Shown: one piece after another, positions 25,166-33,397 of the stretch
Layout of the letters: each line of letters opens with the position of its first letter
Numbering within the stretch: the stretch's first letter is position 1
Source: CAWANF01 sp963783355
Lineage (GTDB): Bacteria; Bacteroidota; Rhodothermia; Balneolales; DATFMH01
Reading direction: 5' to 3'
Assembly (NCBI GenBank): GCA_963783355.1
Contig: CAWANF010000007.1
Span: 1 to 64,000, forward strand
Length of the DNA: 64,000 nt
Program-made: the position numbers and the translations under genes
Notes under the pieces: generated by a model
What the model was told of the DNA's origin: nothing
The model's database searches: none
Seen by the model: the letters and a program-made list of their open reading frames with translations, nothing else

Positions 25166-26413
25166 ATGAGCGCCTTGTTATTTAACTCTTTAAACGAACC
25201 AATTCCAGGCCTGCGCAGAGACCTTGAAATAGTGCCCATTCGACACGAAGAAAAGGATTACCTCTATTTTTATGATATGCTCGGTTATGTGAAACCGAAT
25301 TTTGTCCTGGATCACGCTTCTGCCAGCATTTTATCCCTTTTGAACGGACGTAATTCTGTTCAGGAGTTAATGAATGGTTTTAACAGCAGCGATGTCGAAA
25401 TAAATGATTTAGTGCACTTTATAGAGTTTCTTGATGACAATTGTGTCCTCGAATCGAGATATTTTCAACATTTTTCCAAAAATAAGGAACTCGCATTTGA
25501 AGAGGCTGAGAAAAGGCCACCTGTCTGTGCAGGTTCCTCTTATCCGGCCGATCGACCGGGGATCATCGCCCAGTTTTCCAAAGCTTTTGGCGAATTTTCA
25601 GGTACATCGGTTCCGCTGAATGGTGAAATTAAAGCTCTTTATGCCCCTCACATCGATCCGCGTGTCGGTATTAAAAGTTATATAAAGGCGTTTTTGCCAT
25701 TGAAAGACCTCAAACCGAAACGAGTCGTTATCCTGGCAACGTCTCATTATTCGGGCCTCTATAGAAAGGTTTATGAAAACAAACCTTTCATAGTATCAGA
25801 TAAACATTTTGAGACTCCGCTGGGGCTGGTCGAAAATGATCGAAAATCTGTTTTGGAAATGAAACAATCTGAATTGGATTTGGGCTGTTCATATAAAGAC
25901 CGTGCTCACCGTATAGAACATAGTATCGAGTTGCATCTCATTTTTCTTCAGTATTTATGGCAGCATGATTTTAAGATTCTTCCTATCCTGGTGGGCAGTT
26001 TTGATGAATTGCTATATACTGAAAATGGGAAAAAGGGTGAACAGATTCAGAATTTCACGGGTTATCTTAATCAAAAATTTGCCAATGATCCCGATACCCT
26101 TTTCATGATTAGCGGCGATTTAGCTCATATCGGACGAAAATTCGGCGATCCCATTCCGGCTTCAAATCTTTTCGAAGAAGTCCGGGAATTTGATCATCAA
26201 TTTTTGGACAGGGCAAAATCAGGCGATAAAAAACAGGTATTAAACCTGATGAAAGAGTCTATGGATCGCTACCGAATCTGTGGTTTCCCACCACTTTTGA
26301 CGTTTTTAAATACCTTACCAGGCGTTAAAGGTGATATCATGTCGTATGATCTGTGGGATGAATCAGAACGTGAAAGCGCGGTAACTTTCGGATCGATATT
26401 GTATAGGAAATAG
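25166..26413 (+). CDS. Memo-family protein (AmmeMemoRadiSam system protein B) with extra N-terminal domain
   Basis: 415 residues. Residues about 115-415 form a Memo domain: CAGSSYPADRPGI, ALYAPHIDPRVGIKSY, VVILATSHYSGLY, RIEHSIELHLIFLQYLW and ISGDLAHIGRKFGDP give the conserved histidines and aspartates of the extradiol-dioxygenase-like fold. Residues 1-110 add a separate domain (IRHEEKDYLYFYDMLGY, ASASILSLLNGRNSVQELM) that resembles a PqqD-like winged helix used in peptide recognition; that match is an inference from pattern. The usual partners (AMMECR1 domain and radical SAM protein) are not in the window. ATG at 25166, AAGGGG upstream. Confidence 0.87.
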   Translation: MSALLFNSLNEPIPGLRRDLEIVPIRHEEKDYLYFYDMLGYVKPNFVLDHASASILSLLNGRNSVQELMNGFNSSDVEINDLVHFIEFLDDNCVLESRYFQHFSKNKELAFEEAEKRPPVCAGSSYPADRPGIIAQFSKAFGEFSGTSVPLNGEIKALYAPHIDPRVGIKSYIKAFLPLKDLKPKRVVILATSHYSGLYRKVYENKPFIVSDKHFETPLGLVENDRKSVLEMKQSELDLGCSYKDRAHRIEHSIELHLIFLQYLWQHDFKILPILVGSFDELLYTENGKKGEQIQNFTGYLNQKFANDPDTLFMISGDLAHIGRKFGDPIPASNLFEEVREFDHQFLDRAKSGDKKQVLNLMKESMDRYRICGFPPLLTFLNTLPGVKGDIMSYDLWDESERESAVTFGSILYRK

Positions 26414-26482
26414 CGTACGGTTATGCTATGGCATGTCCATACATAAATGATCCGATTTCTCACTGTTAAAACCCACTGACTA

Positions 26483-26827
26483 TCACCCCTTCCCGTTGTC
26501 GATTTCCATCTTTTCGGCAAAATGATCGCAAAAATCTTTCATATCCCCGGCTATTCGTTCATCACCAACGGCTCGTTCAAGTGTATCCGTCATCGCCACC
26601 AGTGTCTGATGGAAAAATATTTTCATCTCGTCCTGCATCATGTTGCGGGTCCACAGATCCAGCCGAAGTGTATTTTTCTGATTATGATCCCACAACGACA
26701 ACATCATCGAACGGCAGGCAACGGGATCAACATCCTCCGAATCGGTTGCATCCCATAAAATATTCGTAGGAACATTTTCCTCATCCAATTCGACCTTAAT
26801 CGTAATTTCTTTGGTTTGTGTAGCCAT
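26483..26827 (-). CDS. gldC: Gliding motility protein GldC homologue
   Basis: 114 residues, soluble. EITIKVELDEENVPTNILW, RSMMLSLWDHNQKNTLRLDL, WTRNMMQDEMKIFFHQTLV and DMKDFCDHFAEKM are the conserved blocks of GldC. Its biochemical role is unknown even in Flavobacterium, where it increases gliding efficiency. Starts at ATG 26827. It lies 26 bp downstream of rluD on the same strand, so probably co-transcribed. It does not by itself show that the cell glides; homologues occur widely in FCB bacteria. Confidence 0.88.
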   Translation of the reverse strand: MATQTKEITIKVELDEENVPTNILWDATDSEDVDPVACRSMMLSLWDHNQKNTLRLDLWTRNMMQDEMKIFFHQTLVAMTDTLERAVGDERIAGDMKDFCDHFAEKMEIDNGKG

Positions 26828-26853
26828 TTTTATTTCATTTTTACCTGATTCAC

Positions 26854-27876
26854 TCAGGGTTTACAATTAGTACGTAATTTATTTAAAACATCTCTGAAAT
26901 CGCCGGGCAACTCCGAATCGAACTGCACCGATTCCCCTGTAACGGGATGCACAAAACCCAATGTTTTGGCATGTAGACACTGACGGCCCAACCGTTTAAA
27001 TAGGTTTTCAAACATCACTTTTCTTTGCCCTGTATTCGGACCAAAACGAACACGGTTGCCACCATAAGTCATATCTCCGAAGACCGGATGCCCGATATTC
27101 GAAAAATGAACACGAATCTGATGAGTCCGTCCTGTTTCCAGCCGCACTTCAACCAGGCTCAGGTGGTCGAAATATTCAATTACTTTATAATGCGTGACGG
27201 CGTGTTTCCCATTCGGTTCATCCAAAACCGTCATTAATTTTCGGTCACGGGGTGATCGCCCAATATTGCCTTCAATCGTGCCTTCAGGTTCGGGATTGCC
27301 CCAAACTACGGCCCAGTAACTACGTTCGATATCATGTTTGGCAAATAAAGCCGATAATTTCGCATGGGTGGTCTCATTCTTGGCAACCACCAGCAATCCA
27401 CTCGTGTCTTTATCCAGGCGATGAACGATTCCCGGCCGAATATTCTCATCGTCCACTTCCGGCAAATCCTTGATGTAATAGAGAAGCCCGTTCACGAGTG
27501 TTCCGTTCCAGTTCCCAAAAGCCGGATGTACGACCATTCCTGCTTCCTTATTTACGATAATGAAATCGTCGTCTTCATAAACAATCTGTAAAGGAATATC
27601 TTCGGGCACGGCTTCGGGTGGCGGCGGTTTGGGTAACGTGATATCAATAATATCCCCGGCCTGAACCTTATAAGATGATTTCTGAACAGAACCGTTTACA
27701 AGCACAAAACCTTCTTTGATAGCATCCTGAACTTTGTTTCGTGTTGCGTTTTCCACAAACATCACGATATACTTATCCAGCCGCACATTTTCTTTTTGCC
27801 CGGAAGCAACCTCCAAATGAATCTTCGTCTCTTTCAAAGGTTCGGTATCGCCCGTAATATCCTGGAATTCAGCCAT
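26854..27876 (-). CDS. rluD: RluD-family 23S rRNA pseudouridine synthase
   Basis: 340 residues from the ATG at 27876. An N-terminal S4 RNA-binding domain (VRLDKYIVMFVENATRNKVQ) precedes a catalytic RsuA/RluD domain with GIVHRLDKDTSGLLVVAKN (catalytic Asp in HRLDKDTSG) and GRTHQIRVHFSNIGHPVFGD. It isomerises specific uridines in large-subunit rRNA. The frame could start 13 codons earlier at a TTG (27915), but those residues are not conserved and lie in repeat-like DNA (ACTCAATACTCAAG). It leads a two-gene unit with gldC. Confidence 0.94.
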   Translation of the reverse strand: MAEFQDITGDTEPLKETKIHLEVASGQKENVRLDKYIVMFVENATRNKVQDAIKEGFVLVNGSVQKSSYKVQAGDIIDITLPKPPPPEAVPEDIPLQIVYEDDDFIIVNKEAGMVVHPAFGNWNGTLVNGLLYYIKDLPEVDDENIRPGIVHRLDKDTSGLLVVAKNETTHAKLSALFAKHDIERSYWAVVWGNPEPEGTIEGNIGRSPRDRKLMTVLDEPNGKHAVTHYKVIEYFDHLSLVEVRLETGRTHQIRVHFSNIGHPVFGDMTYGGNRVRFGPNTGQRKVMFENLFKRLGRQCLHAKTLGFVHPVTGESVQFDSELPGDFRDVLNKLRTNCKP

Positions 27877-27980
27877 TAGATAATTTATTTGTCGAGTATG
27901 CAAAGCAGTACTCAATACTCAAGCAATAACATACACTTACAATAATTATTGCATTTTTATAAAAAATATTTAAAAATTTT

Positions 27981-28009
27981 TGTAAGGATTCTTTTTATGG
28001 GGTGTCTTA
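27981..28009 (+). promoter_or_regulatory. Orphan ECF-sigma-like promoter motif between rluD and lon
   Basis: TGTAAGGATTCT starts at 27981 and GTCTTAT starts at 28004, the same 23-base offset as the copies upstream of comM and cdaA. The first 12 bases match the cdaA copy exactly. It points toward the 3' end of lon (a minus-strand gene), so a transcript would be antisense to lon. No plus-strand ORF follows. Confidence 0.4.
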
Positions 28010-28086
28010 TAATAAGCTATTCATTAAGAGAGACTCTGAGCCTTAGAAATGGTCTCAAATCAATAGCTTTCAGCCAGCCTTAAATT

Positions 28087-30450
28087 TCAGACATACGTAT
28101 ATTTCATCGCTTCTTCTATCGTATTCACCGAAATGATTTTCAAACCTAGTTTTATCTTGTCCGGAATCTCAGCAAGATCACGTTCATTATCTTTCGGGAT
28201 TAATACCGTATTCAGCTTATTCCTCTGGGCAGCAAGCAGTTTTTCATTCAATCCTCCGATAGCATAAACTTCGCCTCGAAGGGTTATTTCCCCTGTCATA
28301 GCCAGATCGTGACGTATTTTTTTCCCGGTTAATAATGAAACCATGGCGATGGCCATAGCCATTCCGGCGCTCGGACCATCCTTGGGAATGGCGCCTTCCG
28401 GGATATGGATATGAATCTCATTCTTCTCGAATACTTCGTCATTAATACCCAGTTTATCACTATTAGAACGAATATAGGTCAGTGCCGCCTGCGCCGACTC
28501 TTTCATCACATCACCTAGCTGCCCGGTTAGGATAAACTTATTTTTCCCGGGCATACGGGCGACATCAATTTGCAGGATACTGCCGCCAATACTCGTCCAT
28601 GCGAGCCCATTGACACTGCCCACTTTGTCTTTCTTATCGAGATCGCGATCACGGAATTTTTCGACCCCGAGAAATTCCCGCAATTTCTTAAGATTAATCG
28701 TGATTCGGGTTAATTTCTTGCCTGCGGATCTACGTAAAATGACTTCTTTGGCCACTTTCCGGCATATCGTGGCAATTTGCTGTTCCAGCCCACGTACACC
28801 GGCTTCTGCGGTATAATTCCGGATGATCTCCAGGATAGCATCATCATTAAACTTAACACGGGACACCTGCAATCCATGGGCTTTCAATTGCTTCGGAATC
28901 AGATGCCGTTTAGCAATTTCCAGCTTGTCGTGTTCCAGGTAACCCGGCAAATTGATAATCTCCATACGATCCAACAGCGCCGGCTGAATCTGGCTGGCGA
29001 CATTGGCGGTTGTAATGAACATCACCTGCGATAAATCGAAATCAATATCCAGGTAGTTATCGTTGAACGTATTATTTTGCTCAGGATCCAACACTTCCAG
29101 TATAGCAGATGACGGATCTCCGCGCATATCCTGTCCGACTTTATCAATTTCATCGAGAATGAGTACCGGGTTCATCGTTCCGGCTTTCTTAATAGCCTGA
29201 AGGATACGCCCGGGCATAGAACCAATATATGTTTTCCGGTGGCCCCGTATCTCAGCCTCGTCGTGAACACCGCCCAAAGATATGCGTACCATCTTGCGTC
29301 CGACGGAGTTCGCTATTGATTTAGCGAGCGATGTTTTGCCCGTTCCCGGAGGGCCAACAAAACACAAAATCTGTCCCTTAACTTTCTTAACCAGGTTGAG
29401 GACAGCAATCTGTTCAAGGATACGTTCTTTAGGTTTTTCAAGGCCAAAATGATCGTTATTCAATGCTTCTTCAACCGCTTTGACATCCAGGTTGTCCTGC
29501 GTAAATGTTCCCCAGGGCATAGCAATCAGCCAGTCGAGGTAGTTCCGGGAAACACTGTATTCCGGCGACATAGACGGAGTCTTTTTCAGCTTATCCAGCT
29601 CCTCATAGGCTTTCCCTTTCGCCTGCTCGGATAACTGCATACTATCAACCTGCTCCTTAATTTTCGCCAGTTCAGGATCGGCAAACTCATCTTCTTCGAG
29701 TTCTTCCTGCAGGACTTTAATTTGTTCCTGGATATAAAATTTCCGCTGACTTTCCTGTATCTCTTCCTGGACCCGTTCGTTTATTTCCTGGGAAACAGCC
29801 AGCATTTCAAGTTCAGCCGTCAGCAAGGTCAGAATCTTTGTGTATTGTGCAGACAAATCCTCCAATTCCAGCAATTCCTGCTTCTGGGCCATTTCCAGGT
29901 CCATATACGAAGCCATGAAGAACAGGAGCTGTTCCGGATCTTCGTAATGTTCGTAGCCCAGCAAAATCTCTTCGGGCAGCTCCTGGTTCAGCATTACATA
30001 TTTTTCAAACCGCTCGCGGCTCTTTTTGATAAGAGCATCCATTTTTTTCTTACTGTGCGGCGCTGTTTTGATGCGATAGTCAATCTTTGCCTGCAGAGAG
30101 GAATCGCTCGACGTCATTTCCACGATATTTGCAGTCGTTAATCCCCGGACCAGAACTTTTAGCAAATTATTCGGGAGATTCAACACCTGGACAATTTTGC
30201 CAACCGTCCCAACTTCATACAAATCTTCTGTTTCAGGCTCATCGACTTCCGGATCTTTCTGAGCACACAAAATGACCAGGTCATCCTTTTCCCTGGCTTC
30301 CGAAATGGCCGCAAGCGACGCTTTACGTCCAACGAGAATAGGAAACATAGTATTTGGAAAAATCACGGTATCACGCAATGAAATAACGGGAACCTGATTC
30401 GGCAATTTGTCAATTTCTGATTCTACCTTATTTTCTTTTATATCTGGCAT
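28087..30450 (-). CDS. lon: ATP-dependent protease Lon
   Basis: 787 residues, the usual length of LonA. The N-terminal substrate-binding domain (LPNQVPVISLRDTVIFPNTM) is followed by coiled-coil helices, the AAA+ module with Walker A GPPGTGKTSLAKS and Walker B VLILDEIDK, and the C-terminal protease domain. That domain carries the catalytic serine in PKDGPSAGMAMAIA and the catalytic lysine in GGLNEKLLAAQRNKL. It degrades misfolded and regulatory proteins in the cytoplasm. ATG at 30450. No heat-shock operator was recognised in the 272-bp spacer shared with divergent recN. Confidence 0.97.
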   Translation of the reverse strand: MPDIKENKVESEIDKLPNQVPVISLRDTVIFPNTMFPILVGRKASLAAISEAREKDDLVILCAQKDPEVDEPETEDLYEVGTVGKIVQVLNLPNNLLKVLVRGLTTANIVEMTSSDSSLQAKIDYRIKTAPHSKKKMDALIKKSRERFEKYVMLNQELPEEILLGYEHYEDPEQLLFFMASYMDLEMAQKQELLELEDLSAQYTKILTLLTAELEMLAVSQEINERVQEEIQESQRKFYIQEQIKVLQEELEEDEFADPELAKIKEQVDSMQLSEQAKGKAYEELDKLKKTPSMSPEYSVSRNYLDWLIAMPWGTFTQDNLDVKAVEEALNNDHFGLEKPKERILEQIAVLNLVKKVKGQILCFVGPPGTGKTSLAKSIANSVGRKMVRISLGGVHDEAEIRGHRKTYIGSMPGRILQAIKKAGTMNPVLILDEIDKVGQDMRGDPSSAILEVLDPEQNNTFNDNYLDIDFDLSQVMFITTANVASQIQPALLDRMEIINLPGYLEHDKLEIAKRHLIPKQLKAHGLQVSRVKFNDDAILEIIRNYTAEAGVRGLEQQIATICRKVAKEVILRRSAGKKLTRITINLKKLREFLGVEKFRDRDLDKKDKVGSVNGLAWTSIGGSILQIDVARMPGKNKFILTGQLGDVMKESAQAALTYIRSNSDKLGINDEVFEKNEIHIHIPEGAIPKDGPSAGMAMAIAMVSLLTGKKIRHDLAMTGEITLRGEVYAIGGLNEKLLAAQRNKLNTVLIPKDNERDLAEIPDKIKLGLKIISVNTIEEAMKYTYV

Positions 30451-30722
30451 CTAAACTATGTGTTGTCTGTACTTAACTTATTCTGCAGTCTCTTACCCAG
30501 CTGCAATTATTTAATTTCCATGAAACGTACAAGATACGATTTTTTTCATACAATGACGGTCATCAGGATCCGATAAACTTGCAGAAAATAATTCAAACGA
30601 AAAAATCATTCTATGGATTTAATGAGAACGTATACTTTGCCTTATAAATCCATTATTTTAATGCTCACATTCTTTGCATTGGTTTTTAAACAAGGGATCA
30701 TTAAACAAGGTAATATTTTAGA

Positions 30723-32423
30723 TTGATCCAGACGCTTTACATAAAAGATTTCGCACTCATCGACGAACTGGACGTTCGTTTTGGACGGGGACTGAATATT
30801 CTCACCGGGCAAACCGGGGCGGGTAAATCGATTATTATTGGAGCCCTGAATCTTATCCTGGGAGAACGGGCCGATACCGATATGATTCGGCAGGGTTCAA
30901 CGAAAGCCATTGCCGAAGCAACCATTCATACCGGCAACAATCAATATTTAAGGAATTTATTACAGGAGAATGAAGTAGAGTGGTCTGACCACATCATCAT
31001 CCGGCGTGAAGTGCGTGATACCGGAAGCCGGGCATTTGTAAACGATACGCCCGTGAATCTAACTGTGCTCCGTCAGGTTGGAGATCAACTAGTCGACCTT
31101 CACGGACAACATGATCATCAGTTGCTGCTCAGAGAAGACCATCATCAACAGATACTGGATGGTTTCGGAAATACGCAATCGTTGCTGTCCCGGTTTCACG
31201 AATCGTACGACCGGGTCAGCCGGCACCGCAGAGAACTCAGCGATTTAAAGAAAAGAGAACGGGAATTACAGGAAAAGCTTGAACTCTACCGTTTTCAACT
31301 GAAAGAGCTGGAACAGGCATCGCTGGATCCCGGGGAAGAAGAAGCTATTGAAAACGAAATGCAGCGCCTCGATAACGCCGAGGAGTTGGATCAAACAGCT
31401 ACATCAATCCTGGAAATCGGCTCGGAAGGTGAAGTCAACATTACCGATCTTTTTCATTCTATTGAGAGAGCGCTGGAGACAATGTCGCATCTCGATCCAG
31501 ACTTCGAAAATTACCTAAATGAATTACACAGTGCCCGCATCAGTTTTGATGAGATGCTTCGCTTCACCGATAGATACCGTTCTCAAATAGAATTTAACCC
31601 GAAACGGCTTGAATTTTTACGACAGCGGCAAACCGACCTGAACCGGCTAAAGAAGAAATATACCCGAACCATCCCGGATTTGATCGAATACCGGGAAGAA
31701 ATCCGGACAAACCTGAATCTGGCTGAAAACTTTGATGTGGAAATTGAAAAACTGACGAAAGAAATACATCACCAGACCGCCATTTTATCGGAGCATGCGA
31801 TGGCTTTGCATCGGGAACGTGAAAAGACCGGAAAACAACTTTCGGGTGAAATCGCCCATGAATTATCAAAACTCGGCATCGAACACGCTCGGTTTACCGT
31901 AAACCTCGGTCTGGAAGAAGATTCCAATGGCTGGATTGAATATAATAATAAAAAGCTGGCCTGTACGCGTGAAGGATTCGATATCATATCATTCCATATT
32001 TCGACCAATAAAGGCGAAGCTCCCAAGCCTCTTTCTAAAATTGCCTCTGGTGGTGAAATCAGCCGGGTCATGCTGGCCATGAAGACAATTATTGCCAGGG
32101 AACAGAGTCTGCCGGTGATGATATTCGACGAAATTGACACCGGGATCAGCGGGAATATTTCCGAAAAAGTCGGACAATCGATGCGAGAATTATCCGATCA
32201 TTGTCAGATTATTGCCATTACACATCAACCGCAAATCGCCAGCAAAGCCCATCAGCATTATTCGGTGCAAAAAATTGAAAATGACGGGCGAACCGTAACC
32301 CGAATCATATCTCTTGACGATGATCAGCATATCCGCGAAGTAGCTTCTCTGATGAGCGGTGCTGATATTACTGATTCTGCTTTAGCCAATGCCCGTGAAC
32401 TAGTTCTGAAATCGAATCGTTAA
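30723..32423 (+). CDS. recN: DNA repair protein RecN
   Basis: 566 residues. SMC-like: Walker A GQTGAGKS at 29-36, long central coiled coils (about 150-370, with ELEQASLDPGEEEAIENEMQ), ABC signature KIASGGEISRVMLAMKTII and Walker B MIFDEIDTGISG. RecN acts in double-strand break repair. Starts at TTG 30723, giving MIQTLYIKDFALIDEL, the exact family N-terminus; AAGG lies 13 bases upstream. A 10-base direct repeat, TTAAACAAGG, occurs twice upstream (30686 and 30701). No recognisable LexA box was found. Confidence 0.96.
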   Translation: MIQTLYIKDFALIDELDVRFGRGLNILTGQTGAGKSIIIGALNLILGERADTDMIRQGSTKAIAEATIHTGNNQYLRNLLQENEVEWSDHIIIRREVRDTGSRAFVNDTPVNLTVLRQVGDQLVDLHGQHDHQLLLREDHHQQILDGFGNTQSLLSRFHESYDRVSRHRRELSDLKKRERELQEKLELYRFQLKELEQASLDPGEEEAIENEMQRLDNAEELDQTATSILEIGSEGEVNITDLFHSIERALETMSHLDPDFENYLNELHSARISFDEMLRFTDRYRSQIEFNPKRLEFLRQRQTDLNRLKKKYTRTIPDLIEYREEIRTNLNLAENFDVEIEKLTKEIHHQTAILSEHAMALHREREKTGKQLSGEIAHELSKLGIEHARFTVNLGLEEDSNGWIEYNNKKLACTREGFDIISFHISTNKGEAPKPLSKIASGGEISRVMLAMKTIIAREQSLPVMIFDEIDTGISGNISEKVGQSMRELSDHCQIIAITHQPQIASKAHQHYSVQKIENDGRTVTRIISLDDDQHIREVASLMSGADITDSALANARELVLKSNR

Positions 32424-32549
32424 AATATACATATAGTATTAGACGACTCTCCATCTTATTTTTAATAAAGAACTTGCGATAACTTTAAAATGATCCTATA
32501 GTATTATTTCTCAAATTAACGGCAAGAAATTTAATATATGCTTTAGAAT

Positions 32550-33227
32550 ATGATTCATAAATTTTTATTTACGAACAAACTGGAAAACACCGATATCGCT
32601 ATAGGTGTACTGATTGCAAAGAATATTCATGTCAGCAAAACCTTACCTCTGCTTGAAACAAAATTAAAGGCTTTACAGGAACAACGAAAAAACGGTGATT
32701 TAACTCCACATGAAGAAAAATTCAGGGAAGAATCCCGGAATATGCTGCGAAACGGTGATTTCAAACCAACCGGACGCAACAAACCGGCTTCAGAATACTT
32801 ATTAAGAGCGGTTCAGGAAGATAATTTCCCGAGAATCAATACCGTCGTTGATATCAATAACTTTATTTCGTTGAAATATATGGTACCCATTTCGTTGTGG
32901 GATCTGGATCAGGCCGATTGTATCCATTATATGTTTCGTTTGGGAAAGGATGATGAAGAATATGTTTTTAACATCGCCAACCAATCTATTCAACTCAAGG
33001 ATTTAGTAACGGGTTTTACGATACAACGAAATAAAGATATTCCAATCATCAATCCGATTAAAGACTCTTTGAAGACGAAAACAACGACTTCGACACGAAA
33101 TATCGGTGCGGCTATTTATTTCCCATTACAGGCCGGAACCAAAGACGACCTCAGAAACATTATTCGTGAATTTTCTATTTTGCTCGACGGTATTTCGGAT
33201 AACGTAACAGAACACGACATCATTTGA
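32550..33227 (+). CDS. B3/4 (phenylalanyl-tRNA synthetase-like) domain protein
   Basis: 225 residues. The central part NKPASEYLLRAVQEDNFPRI, NTVVDINNFISLKYMVPISL and WDLDQADCIHYMFRLGKDDE matches the B3/4 domain found in the beta subunit of Phe-tRNA synthetase and in stand-alone proteins (COG3382) thought to act on misacylated tRNA or to bind amino acids. Its precise role here is unknown. ATG at 32550, 126 bp behind recN and possibly in the same transcript. The stop codon TGA overlaps the first base of a long heptamer array. Confidence 0.8.
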   Translation: MIHKFLFTNKLENTDIAIGVLIAKNIHVSKTLPLLETKLKALQEQRKNGDLTPHEEKFREESRNMLRNGDFKPTGRNKPASEYLLRAVQEDNFPRINTVVDINNFISLKYMVPISLWDLDQADCIHYMFRLGKDDEEYVFNIANQSIQLKDLVTGFTIQRNKDIPIINPIKDSLKTKTTTSTRNIGAAIYFPLQAGTKDDLRNIIREFSILLDGISDNVTEHDII

Positions 33228-33328
33228 GCAGTTAGCAGTTAGCAGTTAGCAGTTAGCAGTTAGCAGTTAGCAGTTAGCAGTTAGCAGTTAGCAGTTAGCA
33301 GTTAGCAGTTAGCAGTTAGCAGTTAGCA
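33227..33328 (+). repeat. 14.6-copy perfect GCAGTTA tandem array
   Basis: 102 bases of uninterrupted (AGCAGTT)n begin at the last base of the preceding stop codon. On the plus strand, the sense strand of the B3/4 gene, the unit reads GCAGTTA. It has no spacers, so it is not CRISPR. Confidence 0.97.
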
Positions 33329-33369
33329 AAACTGGCGAACATCATAGCTCAGGTCAAATCTTTTTCTGT

Positions 33370-33397
33370 TTACTGTTTATTGTTCCCTGTTCACTGC
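33370..33397 (-). repeat. Heptamer array forming the 3' end of the FAD oxidase gene
   Basis: TTACTGT, TTATTGT, TCCCTGT and TCACTGC are in phase. The oxidase stop codon (33377-33379) and the codons for its last residues VNREQ fall inside the array. Confidence 0.8.

Noticed and set aside
33227..33328. CRISPR-like repeat array
   Set aside because: The units are 7 bases and contiguous, with no unique spacers and no cas genes in the window.
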